From contig NZ_JARTLM010000002.1 of the NCBI RefSeq assembly GCF_029625905.1, forward strand, positions 1 to 64,000: a stretch of DNA of 64,000 nucleotides. The letters run 5' to 3'. The stretch is from Hydrogenovibrio sp. 3SP14C1. Its GTDB lineage: Bacteria; Pseudomonadota; Gammaproteobacteria; Thiomicrospirales; Thiomicrospiraceae. Positions 23,989-32,072 of the stretch are shown piece by piece. Each line of letters starts with the position of its first letter. Position 1 is the stretch's first letter. Below the pieces are notes generated by a model, which was not told the origin of the DNA, searched no databases, and was given only the letters and a program-made list of their open reading frames with translations. The position numbers and the translations under genes are program-made.

Positions 23989-24037
23989 GAGCACCCTAGG
24001 CGGAAAGAATACTTGTGAAATAAAGCCTAAGGCACTC
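23989..24037 (-). terminator. Strong hairpin between early block and GemA
   Basis: GAGCACCCTAGGC (23989-24001) pairs over 13 positions, including G-U pairs, with GCCTAAGGCACTC (24025-24037) around a 23-base loop. No clear U-run follows, so an attenuator, a processing site or a regulatory structure is possible; a simple terminator is not proven. A CCAGGCCTGG palindrome follows at 24055. Confidence 0.3.
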
Positions 24038-24067
24038 ATTTAAATGGCCTGTTTCCAGGCCTGGTGA

Positions 24068-24304
24068 TTATTCATCTCTAAAAACAAATTGATACCACTC
24101 AATTGTCTCTTGGTCGACTTCTGATCCGTCTTCAACGTGTTCTTCTAAAAACTCAATGCCACCAATCGCTTCAATAAGCTCTTCAGCAATACTCAAAGCT
24201 ACATCGTCTCCGTTATAGGCATGCTCACGGATAATCTGAAGGGCGACAAAAACGCCGTTTGCAAAACTGGCTTGGTCGTCATTTTCTTTGTTTTCTGAAC
24301 TCAT
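24068..24304 (-). CDS. Small acidic unknown protein
   Basis: 78 residues from ATG 24304 (MSSENKENDDQASFANGV), very acidic (EELIEAIGGIEFLEEHVEDG). Its start overlaps the stop of the preceding zinc-ribbon gene by 4 bases (24301-24304). It belongs to the string of small early genes. I recognise no family; acidity could suit a DNA mimic, but that is only a guess. Confidence 0.65.
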   Translation of the reverse strand: MSSENKENDDQASFANGVFVALQIIREHAYNGDDVALSIAEELIEAIGGIEFLEEHVEDGSEVDQETIEWYQFVFRDE

Positions 24305-24495
24305 ACTGCCTCCTTTGTTACTTGGCCGTGTGCGATAAACTTGGCTCCGCACCTGCATTTTTTTCCACTACCAGAAAGTGACCAGTGGTAAGCCCAAACT
24401 TCGCTTTGGCAAAATGGGCAGCGTATCAGTGCTCGGCTTTGACCGCATGCTTCTGGGATCATCTTTAAAACGGTGTACTCTTTAGTGACGCTCAT
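24301..24495 (-). CDS. Small zinc-ribbon protein
   Basis: 64 residues from ATG 24495. Cysteine pairs CPFC (in RALIRCPFCQSEVW) and CRC (in GKKCRCGAKF) suggest a one-zinc ribbon. The gene starts 2 bases after the stop of the preceding gene. It may bind DNA or RNA polymerase; no named family. Confidence 0.65.
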   Translation of the reverse strand: MSVTKEYTVLKMIPEACGQSRALIRCPFCQSEVWAYHWSLSGSGKKCRCGAKFIAHGQVTKEAV

Positions 24496-24496
24496 A

Positions 24497-25054
24497 TCAC
24501 ACCTCACGGAACTCATAAATTGTGACCGGCACGCACTCCAGTAACGGCTTGCTGTAAATTTTATGGATGCCAACCGTTTCGTGCAGGTCGTTTGCGACAC
24601 TTTCTGCAATATCTTTAGCTTCATCTATGTCATCAACAACACGTGCAATTTCCCCTGTGCTGCCGAAGTAAATAACAAAGCGGTCTTGGTATTCAGATAA
24701 GTCAAAGCCAACCATTTCCGGTGCTTTGTTTTCAGCTTCCCGAGGTGGTTGAGTTTGTTCCGTTTCAAGCTGTTTGACCTTTCTTTCCGGCGCAATCGCA
24801 CTAGCTTGTTTGACGATCCAGTTTTCACCTTTATCGGTAACCTGGTAACGATATCGATTAAGCTTTTCTTCGTCCGGGACCTTTTCAAGATACTCACCAG
24901 TAACCAGAGTGGTTAAGCTATTGTTAAAGAGCTTGCGCTCAATTCCTTCGTGACCATCAATGGTCATTACTTCCCAAATTTCATTGGATGACATGGGAAC
25001 CCCTTCAAACTTGATGATTCCCATGATTTCTTGTTTCAGCTGTTTTGCTTCCAT
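24497..25054 (-). CDS. Unknown protein with winged-helix N-terminus
   Basis: 185 residues. The first 75 (EGVPMSSNEIWEVMTIDG, LVTGEYLEKVPDEEKLNRYRYQVTDKG) look like a winged helix; a linker rich in Q, P and E follows; and the last 70 residues include DRFVIYFGSTGEIARVVDD. The build suggests a DNA-binding regulator of the early operon. Not recognised further. Confidence 0.6.
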   Translation of the reverse strand: MEAKQLKQEIMGIIKFEGVPMSSNEIWEVMTIDGHEGIERKLFNNSLTTLVTGEYLEKVPDEEKLNRYRYQVTDKGENWIVKQASAIAPERKVKQLETEQTQPPREAENKAPEMVGFDLSEYQDRFVIYFGSTGEIARVVDDIDEAKDIAESVANDLHETVGIHKIYSKPLLECVPVTIYEFREV

Positions 25055-25063
25055 GATGCTCTC

Positions 25064-25684
25064 CTAAACTGCTGCAATATCCAGCGGGATGGCTTTGTAG
25101 TTTTCACTTGCTCCGATTCGTTCGTAAATGCGGATGTAGCTTTTCGAACCGGCCACCTGAATACTGTCTTTAATAGCTTCCATTGCGTTTTGCCAGCCCG
25201 CGTCTTTAATTTCCAGCTTTAAAAGGCTAAAGATTCTCGCCGTGTTGATCTTGCCTTCTTTATCAGTTTGAAAAGCGTGCTCGACCAACGCACGGATGTT
25301 GTCATTCGTGCCTTGTGTCCATTTATGAATGCATTCGTCGATGAGTTCTTTGGCCACTTGTAAACGTTCGTCAAACACAAGGTTTTCGCTGATTGCACGT
25401 TGAACTTTGTAGCGGCCGTCGTAACTCATAAGGGTGACATTGCCTTTTTGTCCGCCCATTTTGACGTTGTATTTTTCGGCTGATAGATCAATAAATGCTT
25501 CGATATCGCCGAAGGTTTTGCTTTTAAAATTCCCGATCGCTTTATTCACTTCTTGCGCGTGACCAATGATCTCTTGAACGAGTTCGTCACGCTGCTTGTC
25601 GATGTCGCTGACTAAATTGGTTGGTACCAGCCTGCCAGAGGTGTCTTTCATATAGCCTTCTGGTATTGAGTTTTGCTGTGTCAT
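25064..25684 (-). CDS. DUF3164 protein
   Basis: 206 residues: IPEGYMKDTSGRLVPTNLV, then KGNVTLMSYDGRYKVQRAI, and LLKLEIKDAGWQNAMEAI are DUF3164 blocks. This family is common just behind A and B in Mu-like phages; its action is unknown. It begins right after the stop of the 43-residue membrane gene. Confidence 0.85.
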   Translation of the reverse strand: MTQQNSIPEGYMKDTSGRLVPTNLVSDIDKQRDELVQEIIGHAQEVNKAIGNFKSKTFGDIEAFIDLSAEKYNVKMGGQKGNVTLMSYDGRYKVQRAISENLVFDERLQVAKELIDECIHKWTQGTNDNIRALVEHAFQTDKEGKINTARIFSLLKLEIKDAGWQNAMEAIKDSIQVAGSKSYIRIYERIGASENYKAIPLDIAAV

Positions 25685-25816
25685 TTAATAGTGCTCCTCT
25701 GAATTTTCGTTTGGGTTATAAGGCTTGTTGAGGTTAAATATTGCAATGGAAAGTACTCCAAATAGGCCGCCGACCATAAAGGCGGCTATTAGACTTAGGG
25801 CGTATGCAAGTGTCAT
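25685..25816 (-). CDS. 43-residue membrane protein
   Basis: A short frame starting at ATG 25814-25816 with AAGGAG upstream and ending TAA 25685-25687, one base before the DUF3164 start. The chain MTLAYALSLIAAFMVGGLFG followed by VLSIAIFNLNKPY has one membrane helix and a polar, acidic tail. It is a plausible small early protein by site and spacing; the function is unknown. Confidence 0.6.
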   Translation of the reverse strand: MTLAYALSLIAAFMVGGLFGVLSIAIFNLNKPYNPNENSEEHY

Positions 25817-25840
25817 AAGACGGCTCCTTCTTTTATGCGT

Positions 25841-26134
25841 TTAATGGTTTATAACCCAAATCAAGTCGGCAATCGGCTGACCTGCAAAGGTGATTTGCGT
25901 TGTCATCATGTTGCTGCCCGTCTGGGTCGCTTTTTCAACGATCTGATGACCAGCTTCCGGTGATTCGATAGTAATAATAGGAAGCTTTGTGCTTTTATCT
26001 ATCGAAGCGGCTAGAGGGTTAAGCCCTTTTTCGTCACAGTAGGCGATCGCTCTTTGTACGTTGTAAGACTTTGTAATCAACCCGTAGACATTGCGTTTTT
26101 GAACCAGGTCTGTGATGTTGTGTTCTGTATTCAT
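25841..26134 (-). CDS. Small unknown early protein
   Basis: 97 residues: NITDLVQKRNVYGLITKSY, then DEKGLNPLAASIDKSTKLPI and GQPIADLIWVINH. No family I know. It is in line between the B gene and the small membrane gene, all in the same early transcript. Confidence 0.6.
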   Translation of the reverse strand: MNTEHNITDLVQKRNVYGLITKSYNVQRAIAYCDEKGLNPLAASIDKSTKLPIITIESPEAGHQIVEKATQTGSNMMTTQITFAGQPIADLIWVINH

Positions 26135-26158
26135 GTCGTTCTCCCGTTAATACTGGTA

Positions 26159-27109
26159 TTAAATGCTTGTTTCGGTCAAATTTTGCCAGGCGGACTGAAT
26201 GTGTCCGACTTCGACGGTTTGGTTTTTTGCGTAAATGGTGGCCATGCGCAGCACCTTTTTCATTTGGCGTAAAGCACCCGGTTGCTTGGCAATTTTGACC
26301 AGAAGTTCTTGCTCTGGTTCGCCAAGGTCATAACTTTGTAAAATGGCAAGCACATCCGCTTTTTTGGTTTTATTGAGCTTGACTTGCTTTCCAATACGAC
26401 TGTATAGCTGAGCGAATTCTTGGGCGCGTCTGGTACCGATCATCTGGTTGCGTACTTTTTCGTTGCCAACTAGGGCGACACCGATATCGGTTTCATCGTG
26501 AATACGGCGCACCGTTTCAATGGCGCTCATGCTTAGAAACTGGGCTTCGTCTAAAACAATCAGGCTATCGGTGTTCTTCAGGCTTTTAACAATGTGGCTT
26601 TCGAGTAGGTCGACATTGCCGCGTGGGATGTGCATGCCCAGTTGCATGGTAATCGCGCGCAGCACACCACCTTTTGTGGTGTTGTTTGGTGTACATTCGA
26701 CTAGGTGCACTGATCGGTTATGTTTTTGGTATTCACGGATAGTCGTGGTTTTACCGATGCCGGCACCACCGACGATTAAAGCGATATCTTTGAATTTATG
26801 GGCATAGGTCAAAGAGGCGTAAACAGTACTGGAGGTTTGGGTCTGGATAAACTGATCCTGAGTTTCTTCCTGTTTGGTTTGTTGTTTTTCCTGTGCGGCT
26901 TCCCAGTTTTTGTACCAGTTGAGCATGCTTTCAACCACACTGGCACGTTTGGGTTGGAAGCTGCCATTAATGAACTTGAACACGTTTGTGCGGCTGATGC
27001 CAAGCTGATGACCTAGTTCAGCAGCTGACAATCCTGCTCCTTCGTCATATTCGATTTTGACCGCCTTGCGTGTTTCGATTAATAACTCTTGTGTTTGGGC
27101 TTCAGTCAT
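26159..27109 (-). CDS. MuB-like transposition ATPase
   Basis: 316 residues. N-terminal helix-turn-helix (SAAELGHQLGISRTNVFKFI), then the AAA core: Walker A GGAGIGKTT near residue 115, Walker B LIVLDEAQFLS, sensor VALVGNEKVRNQ, and a C-terminal domain. MuB binds target DNA and stimulates MuA, directing it away from MuB-free or self DNA. It directly follows the transposase with a 62-base gap. Confidence 0.93.
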   Translation of the reverse strand: MTEAQTQELLIETRKAVKIEYDEGAGLSAAELGHQLGISRTNVFKFINGSFQPKRASVVESMLNWYKNWEAAQEKQQTKQEETQDQFIQTQTSSTVYASLTYAHKFKDIALIVGGAGIGKTTTIREYQKHNRSVHLVECTPNNTTKGGVLRAITMQLGMHIPRGNVDLLESHIVKSLKNTDSLIVLDEAQFLSMSAIETVRRIHDETDIGVALVGNEKVRNQMIGTRRAQEFAQLYSRIGKQVKLNKTKKADVLAILQSYDLGEPEQELLVKIAKQPGALRQMKKVLRMATIYAKNQTVEVGHIQSAWQNLTETSI

Positions 27110-27171
27110 TGATATACTCCTTTTTGTAGAGTGCTAAGGTTCAAAGTTTGGTTGCGGTGAGCCTTAGCGGT

Positions 27172-29145
27172 TTACTTCATTGCTTCCATCATTTCGATAA
27201 AATTCTGTTCATGTTCATTCGGCTTTTCGTCGTCTTCGATATTCATATTTACGACTTTTAAATCACCAAAATGCGGTTTGACGATTTTTGGTTTAGGTGT
27301 TTCCGGCGGCTCAGGTGATTCCGGCATCAAGCGGCTGACTTCCATAATGTCCATACGCACTTCGTTTTCTGCGATCTGCTTAGTTGCCTTGATGTTAGAA
27401 CGACGCAGTTTGTTGAACTCTCGACCCGCGTTTCGGTCTCCAAACCCGACGGCTTCCATACATTCGGCTTCGCACACCATTCGCCCGTCCAAAGTGTAGA
27501 CATAAACAAGCCCATGCAAGTTGTCTGGGTCAAACCTAACCACAACTTTGTGACCGCGCATTTCCAGCAGTTCGTCTGCGGCGTAACGGTTTCGACCAAG
27601 GCCGACACCTGAGCCGACTTCCAGCGTAATCGTGCCGTTTTGCGAGACTTTGACGGCCTCGGCACTCATTAGGAATAAGCGGCGTTGCTCAGCAGTGATC
27701 ATGCGTGGTTGTGAGTTCTGGAAGCTGTTTTCAAACACTTGGTCAAAGCTGTATTGGCCGCAAGCAATTTCAGTTTTGCGTCCGACCATTGCATTCCAGG
27801 CGTGTATTTCGGCTTCAAGTGTCTTGATGAACTTGTCGTATGGCACAGCGCTTGAGGCATAGTTTTCAGGCTTTGCATTCACGTTCGCACCAGTGTAGGC
27901 TCCAGAGAAGTCAGGGTGTTTATCGACATATTCACCGAGCCCGCCCACACCGAATGCACGTTCAATGGGTTTGGCCTGACCATGACCTTTGCCAGCGATC
28001 ACTGTTGTCCAGTGCACTTGAACACCAAGCATGGGGAATAAGCCCATCGGGTCATCTTCTTTAACTTTAAAGCGGTAACGGTTTGGAACACCACCCGTCA
28101 TCCATTTGTTGGCTGCGGCACGGGTGTTATCAATGGTGGCATGCTCTGGTATGCCGTACTTTTCAACCAAGTCACCAAACGATAGGCGAATAACATCTGT
28201 GTGCTCTGTTTCATCCGTGCGCCAGGCGAGGATTTTGCGGCTGTAAATGTCTTGCCAGAACCAAGTCTTGAGCCTGACAATCCGATCATCCGGTAAACGG
28301 ACAAACACGTTATGCATATAGCCATCTCCGTTGATCCATTGATTAGCGCGTAAATCTCTTACAGTACGCTCAAGCGGTGGATATAAACGTACCAGTGCGC
28401 TTTCTCCTTCACGTTTTAAAACGCGAATGGTTGCAGGTATTTTGTTGATGCGACGGCGTACCACGTTATAGCTTGGAACCTTCCATCCGTGTTGTTCTGC
28501 GGCACGGGTTAAGCGGTTATAACAAGGCTTTAACATGGGCGCTTCCGGTCTTAAATAATCAGCTTTAATAAAGTCCCAAGCTTCGATTGATAGCTCTGAG
28601 CTTTCTCGTTTACCTGTATGACCTGGTACCAGTGCCGCAAGCCAGTCTTGACGCTTATAATTAACCAGGCCTGGCTTGCCCGGTTTGCCATAATAAATAT
28701 CCCGCAAGGTGCTGAAAGACCATTGCACTTGTTCGGAAACAAGCTTGATGGCTTCACGAAGTGGGACTTCCATTTGATTATGTAGTTGTATAATTTTTAT
28801 GAACGCGTCAAGCTTTGCTTGCGCGACTTGTTTTTGCTTATCCGGTTTCGATTCGAAGTAAGCCCACAGGCTGTTCGCGTCATAGGTAAAAGCCACCTCA
28901 TCTTCAGCTCTGGAAGTCTGCTTACGGTTACTCTCTGGTTTAGCTTGTTTTTCCTCAGCCAAAATAAGAGCTGTCTGTGTTGAAACAGGAAGGGAGTTGA
29001 TGTGATATTCTTTGCCACCGCCTTTTCCTTTTCTTTTTTGCCATTGCCAATTTTCTTTAGCGGCTTTGGCTTTCACGTTTTGTTGAGTGGCTGGCAACCC
29101 AGGTAACCCAGCCAATTCTTTTGCACTGAAATATTCTTTACTCAT
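27172..29145 (-). CDS. MuA-like DDE transposase
   Basis: 657 residues. An N-terminal Mu DNA-binding domain (FSAKELAGLPGLPATQQNVK) and the catalytic core, where Asp273 (WINGDGYMH), Asp338 (ATIDNTRAA) and Glu394 (KPIERAFG) are the likely DDE triad, spaced like Mu D269, D336 and E392. The C-terminus carries charged helices for MuB and ClpX contact. The protein cuts phage ends and joins them to target DNA. This is the main evidence for a transposable phage. Confidence 0.95.
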   Translation of the reverse strand: MSKEYFSAKELAGLPGLPATQQNVKAKAAKENWQWQKRKGKGGGKEYHINSLPVSTQTALILAEEKQAKPESNRKQTSRAEDEVAFTYDANSLWAYFESKPDKQKQVAQAKLDAFIKIIQLHNQMEVPLREAIKLVSEQVQWSFSTLRDIYYGKPGKPGLVNYKRQDWLAALVPGHTGKRESSELSIEAWDFIKADYLRPEAPMLKPCYNRLTRAAEQHGWKVPSYNVVRRRINKIPATIRVLKREGESALVRLYPPLERTVRDLRANQWINGDGYMHNVFVRLPDDRIVRLKTWFWQDIYSRKILAWRTDETEHTDVIRLSFGDLVEKYGIPEHATIDNTRAAANKWMTGGVPNRYRFKVKEDDPMGLFPMLGVQVHWTTVIAGKGHGQAKPIERAFGVGGLGEYVDKHPDFSGAYTGANVNAKPENYASSAVPYDKFIKTLEAEIHAWNAMVGRKTEIACGQYSFDQVFENSFQNSQPRMITAEQRRLFLMSAEAVKVSQNGTITLEVGSGVGLGRNRYAADELLEMRGHKVVVRFDPDNLHGLVYVYTLDGRMVCEAECMEAVGFGDRNAGREFNKLRRSNIKATKQIAENEVRMDIMEVSRLMPESPEPPETPKPKIVKPHFGDLKVVNMNIEDDEKPNEHEQNFIEMMEAMK

Positions 29146-29237
29146 AGCGCATTAACCTTATGAATAGGGTGGAGACATTGACCTTTGTTAGAATAGAAAT
29201 CGCCAAACAACCATCCAAAACCAAAGGAGCCTCCATA

Positions 29238-29690
29238 ATGAAAAACGTTAATAATGAATTTGCATATCCAGCTATGTCTTTAAAAGACTTAAACTGTCTA
29301 ACCCAAAACGCATCGCTATATGTATTTTCGCCCACACAAATTTTTGAAGAATTTATGGGGTTAATCGATAGCTGGGGGCTGCCTGATACAGGAATGATCT
29401 CAACTAATAGTGATAAGGAATGGGAAAAACTCATGATTAAGATTGTTCCGTTTTTGAGCCAGCAAAATGATAACGAGTGGGTTGACGATCTGTCGCTGAA
29501 CGAGTTGAACATGTTGGCTTATCAGCACAATCGCGTCTTGGCAGGCCTAAAAAGGCTCGACGAATCCAACCCTGTAGATTCATCTCCCAGCGGCGTGCTT
29601 TTGCCACTTGAGAAAAATGCCAGAATTGAAATGTTGTTGGCCTCTGCCAGCATTCCCCTGGCTTGGGTAAAAGGCATTCACTTGTTTTAA
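29238..29690 (+). CDS. Plus-strand unknown protein beside the transposase
   Basis: 150 residues from ATG 29238, with GGAG 8 bases ahead. The chain (PAMSLKDLNCLTQNASLYV, FEEFMGLIDSWGLPDTG, LLPLEKNARIEMLLAS) is protein-like and the competing minus frames here are poor. It is transcribed against A and the genes on both sides. A short stem AAAACG/CGTTTT follows the stop (29690-29705). It may be expressed in the lysogen; no family recognised. Confidence 0.65.
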   Translation: MKNVNNEFAYPAMSLKDLNCLTQNASLYVFSPTQIFEEFMGLIDSWGLPDTGMISTNSDKEWEKLMIKIVPFLSQQNDNEWVDDLSLNELNMLAYQHNRVLAGLKRLDESNPVDSSPSGVLLPLEKNARIEMLLASASIPLAWVKGIHLF

Positions 29691-29750
29691 AACGATAGCG
29701 TTTTATGCTTCCTGCTTGCATTGCTTTGTTTTTACAATCAGTAAGTGGGT

Positions 29751-30230
29751 TCATTCGCTTTCTCCAAAATCTAATTCAGGAATATTTACTTTCTGTACAT
29801 TCTCACGGTGGTAGGCCAAATCACTCATTGAGCGTGTGAGTGCTGCCACCGTCTCTTGTGCTTCCGCCTCTCCGGCGGCAAACTTAATCAATAAACTCAT
29901 TGCATTATTAAATGCGCCTTGCATCTCAATGACGCTGACGTCTTTCAGTGCTTTTCCAGTGGGGATATCAATCAGCAGCTTGTTGTCACTGCTGGCTAAA
30001 TACACACTCACAAAATTCGCACCGCATACATATTCAAAGCTATGCAGCTTATGCACAGGCATGGAACCGTTCTTCATCCACTTATATAAAAGTGATTCAT
30101 CGTCCAAGCCCATTAATTCCGCAATGCGTGCCACGCTTAAATTACGCTTGGCCTTGCCATGCTCTTTCACCAACCAGAAAGCTTCCTGCAAACTGGTGGC
30201 ACATGCTTTTTTCCAATTGATATAGCTCAC
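29751..30230 (-). CDS. Early DNA-binding regulator-like protein
   Basis: 159 residues. NLSVARIAELMGLDDESLLYKWM looks like a helix-turn-helix; the C-terminal ETVAALTRSMSDLAYHRENVQK is helical. The layout fits CII-like or repressor-like phage regulators. It lies between Ner and the transposase on the early transcript. Confidence 0.65.
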   Translation of the reverse strand: MSYINWKKACATSLQEAFWLVKEHGKAKRNLSVARIAELMGLDDESLLYKWMKNGSMPVHKLHSFEYVCGANFVSVYLASSDNKLLIDIPTGKALKDVSVIEMQGAFNNAMSLLIKFAAGEAEAQETVAALTRSMSDLAYHRENVQKVNIPELDFGESE

Positions 30231-30325
30231 TGGAATTCCCTTAAAAACTTATTTCCAAACAAACTGCTGGCACAGCAGCATAAAAATTGAGATGCTGTAA
30301 AAAACACGGAGGATAAACCCATGAT

Positions 30326-30610
30326 TTATGCAACTAAACCAGTGGCTTCAGCTTTCTGGCGCAATTCAGCTTCAGCCCGCGCTTTTCTTACCTGCTTAGG
30401 ATCGTCGGCATATTCAGGTCGCTCAGGGAATACCTCTTCGACAGGTAGTCCCAAAGCGTCTGCAACGAATCTCGCAGTCACGCGACCAGACGCCTGTCGA
30501 TGGCAAATTCGAGACACAGCTGTACCAGTTGAGTGTCCAAGGGCACGACCAATCGCTGCGAAACTCAGGTCTTTCTCCTTAAGAGATTTTCGGATTTCTT
30601 CCCCAGTCAT
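30326..30610 (-). CDS. Ner-like early regulator
   Basis: 94 residues: MTGEEIRKSLKEKDLSFAAIG, GHSTGTAVSRICHRQASGR and ALGLPVEEVFPERP, the compact helix-turn-helix of Ner (Nlp). In Mu, Ner turns down early and repressor transcription. It is divergent from the repressor gene across the operator region 30611-30810. Confidence 0.75.
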   Translation of the reverse strand: MTGEEIRKSLKEKDLSFAAIGRALGHSTGTAVSRICHRQASGRVTARFVADALGLPVEEVFPERPEYADDPKQVRKARAEAELRQKAEATGLVA

Positions 30611-30697
30611 GGTATGATTTCCTTTTTATTGCGTTTGTATATGTGTTTATGTATTTATTTGTGTTTATTATGAACTCGTTTAGGTGCAAATGCAAGC

Positions 30698-30810
30698 ATT
30701 CAAGTTTAATTTTTTTCGTTTAATGAACTTATTCAAGTTAATTTATTTAAAATCAATAACTTATATTTAACTTGAACGTGTTCATTAAACTTGAATAAAG
30801 GCATTCAAGT
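30698..30810. promoter_or_regulatory. Repressor operator region
   Basis: Half-sites of ATTCAAGTTTAA type occur at 30698-30709, 30731-30741 and 30802-30810, and in inverted form at 30767-30776 (TTAACTTGAA) and 30785-30796 (TTAAACTTGAAT). They lie between the divergent Ner-like and repressor genes, the place of Mu O1-O3. The last site touches the repressor start codon, suggesting autoregulation. Confidence 0.6.
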
Positions 30811-31488
30811 ATGAAGGGTGAACATGAACGTTTTTGTGACAGGCTAAAGCTCGCCATGGGAGAGCAAAGCGGGAGATCTCTGGCCTTAAAGTCAGATATG
30901 TCTCCTACTGTTGTGGCCAAATATATAAACGGGGAATCTACGCCGAATGTGGAGCGCTTGGTCGCACTGGCACGAGCGTTAAATGTATCAGTTGAATGGT
31001 TAGCGACAGGGGATGGTGATACAGCACCATCCGGTTGCTCGATAAACGAAGCGGCTGGTAATCTCGATACCGATGAGTTTGCGAAAGTTAATTTATACGA
31101 TGCAGAAGTGTCTATGGGCTCTGGGTCTTGGAGTGAAGACGACAGGGTGATTCATCCGATCGCGTTTCGACGCGATTGGTTAAAGTCGCAAAGCCTTGAT
31201 CCAAACAAGTGTGCAGCCATACTCGCTCGTGGCGACAGTATGGAACCAACAATTGTCGATGGTGCAACACTGTTGATTGATTTGGCGGATAACACGATTT
31301 CGAGAGATGGTGTTTATGTGATTAGGTTTGATGGCCACTTGCTTGCCAAGCGCTTACAACGAAGCTTTGATGGAAGTGTGTTTATTAAAAGCGACAACCC
31401 TGTCTATGAAAAAGTTCATGTTGCTTCAAGTCAGGTAAATGATATTAATATCGTAGGTCGTGTAGTTTGGTATGCATCCGTAATATAA
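30811..31488 (+). CDS. Prophage repressor with S24 peptidase domain
   Basis: 225 residues. N-terminal HTH (GRSLALKSDMSPTVVAKYI) and C-terminal S24 serine peptidase with Ser143 in GDSMEPTI and Lys180 in HLLAKRLQ. This is the C2/CI/LexA-type self-cleaving repressor, not the Mu c type, so the lysogen may be inducible through RecA. It is the only early-region gene on the plus strand beside 29238. Operators lie directly upstream. Confidence 0.93.
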   Translation: MKGEHERFCDRLKLAMGEQSGRSLALKSDMSPTVVAKYINGESTPNVERLVALARALNVSVEWLATGDGDTAPSGCSINEAAGNLDTDEFAKVNLYDAEVSMGSGSWSEDDRVIHPIAFRRDWLKSQSLDPNKCAAILARGDSMEPTIVDGATLLIDLADNTISRDGVYVIRFDGHLLAKRLQRSFDGSVFIKSDNPVYEKVHVASSQVNDINIVGRVVWYASVI

Positions 31489-31511
31489 GCGTTCAATTTG
31501 AACGCGCTTTT
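31489..31511 (+). terminator. Palindrome after the repressor gene
   Basis: GCGTTCAA and TTGAACGC (31489-31505), separated by one T, start right after the repressor stop and are followed by GCTTTT. It can be a terminator for the repressor. The GTTCAA core also resembles the operator half-sites, so a second role is possible. Confidence 0.5.
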
Positions 31512-31517
31512 GTACGT

Positions 31518-31580
31518 GTCGCAAATCAAAAACAAAAAAGCACCGATATCATGCAATTTGCAAAAAATGTCGCAAACCTA
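31518..31580. repeat. GTCGCAAA motif sites near the phage left end
   Basis: GTCGCAAATCAA (near 31518) and ATGTCGCAAACCTA (31567-31580) repeat, and the second is repeated exactly at 32073-32087 next to the predicted terminus. On the minus strand the shared core is TAGGTTTGCGACAT, preceded in both by ATCAC. These are candidate transposase binding sites. Confidence 0.45.
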
Positions 31581-31636
31581 AATTGTGATCGGTTTACTGC
31601 ATGGTGTTGCTCTTAATCGTGCTGGTTAAATTCCCA

Positions 31637-31954
31637 TTATTGAACAAGAACCTTCCCAGAAATAAGAGCAAGGATTTCCGCTTCTCGCTGTTTGAGTTCT
31701 TTTAACTCATCAAACAAAAGTTGTAATTCTGCATCACCGCCATTAGTTTGCATGCTTGCTCCGAAAATCTGGCTGCTGTCATCCTCTTGGAGTTTTTGCA
31801 AATAGCGGCCTACGGCTGACTTTGAGACGTTATAACCTTGTTTGTTTATCCAGCGAGTCAGCTCTAATATAGTGGATGCCCCCGTTTTCACCTTGGCTGA
31901 AATTTGGTGTTTAATTTCTGGTGGAAGTTTTTCAACAGTAGATTTTCTACCCAT
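31637..31954 (-). CDS. Second DUF3486-like (small terminase-like) protein
   Basis: 105 residues. VEKLPPEIKHQISAKV and the helix-turn-helix YNVSKSAVGRYLQKL match the N-terminal half of the phage's own gp27 (VEQMPPEI and VSKSAVNRYAQKM). The long coiled tail of gp27 is replaced by a short helix (LLFDELKELKQREAEILAL). It is alone at the left end of the phage, between the repressor and the predicted terminus, behind a set of repeats. It could bind pac and compete with or help gp27. Confidence 0.75.
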   Translation of the reverse strand: MGRKSTVEKLPPEIKHQISAKVKTGASTILELTRWINKQGYNVSKSAVGRYLQKLQEDDSSQIFGASMQTNGGDAELQLLFDELKELKQREAEILALISGKVLVQ

Positions 31955-31964
31955 TTTATTAACC

Positions 31965-32053
31965 CGATATTTGTCTCGATATTTCCCATTATATTACGGC
32001 GATAGATTGAAAATCAAAATACCACCTAATACCGCCAAATACCAAAATATCCC
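31965..32053. repeat. Repeat block between the DUF3486-like gene and the phage end
   Basis: CGATATTT occurs at 31965-31972 and 31977-31984, and AATACC at 32018-32023, 32028-32033 and 32038-32043 with exact 10-base spacing, followed by a weaker TATCCC. The two sets are roughly inverted (GGTATT against CGATATT). They lie within 140 bases of the terminus and directly upstream of the DUF3486-like gene: candidate pac or operator. Confidence 0.5.
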
Positions 32054-32072
32054 GGAATTATTTCTAATGGTA

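Noticed and set aside
29138-29512. Minus-strand open frame across the 29238 gene
   Set aside because: Its product is rich in S, F and I without structure, and the plus frame has a better start site and composition.
29437-29754. Another minus frame overlapping 29238-29690
   Set aside because: Composition (R, W, C, P) is that of a shadow frame, with no ribosome binding site.
32018-32053. Short repeats as a CRISPR array
   Set aside because: Repeats are 6 bases with 4-base gaps, far from repeat-spacer geometry; no cas genes seen.
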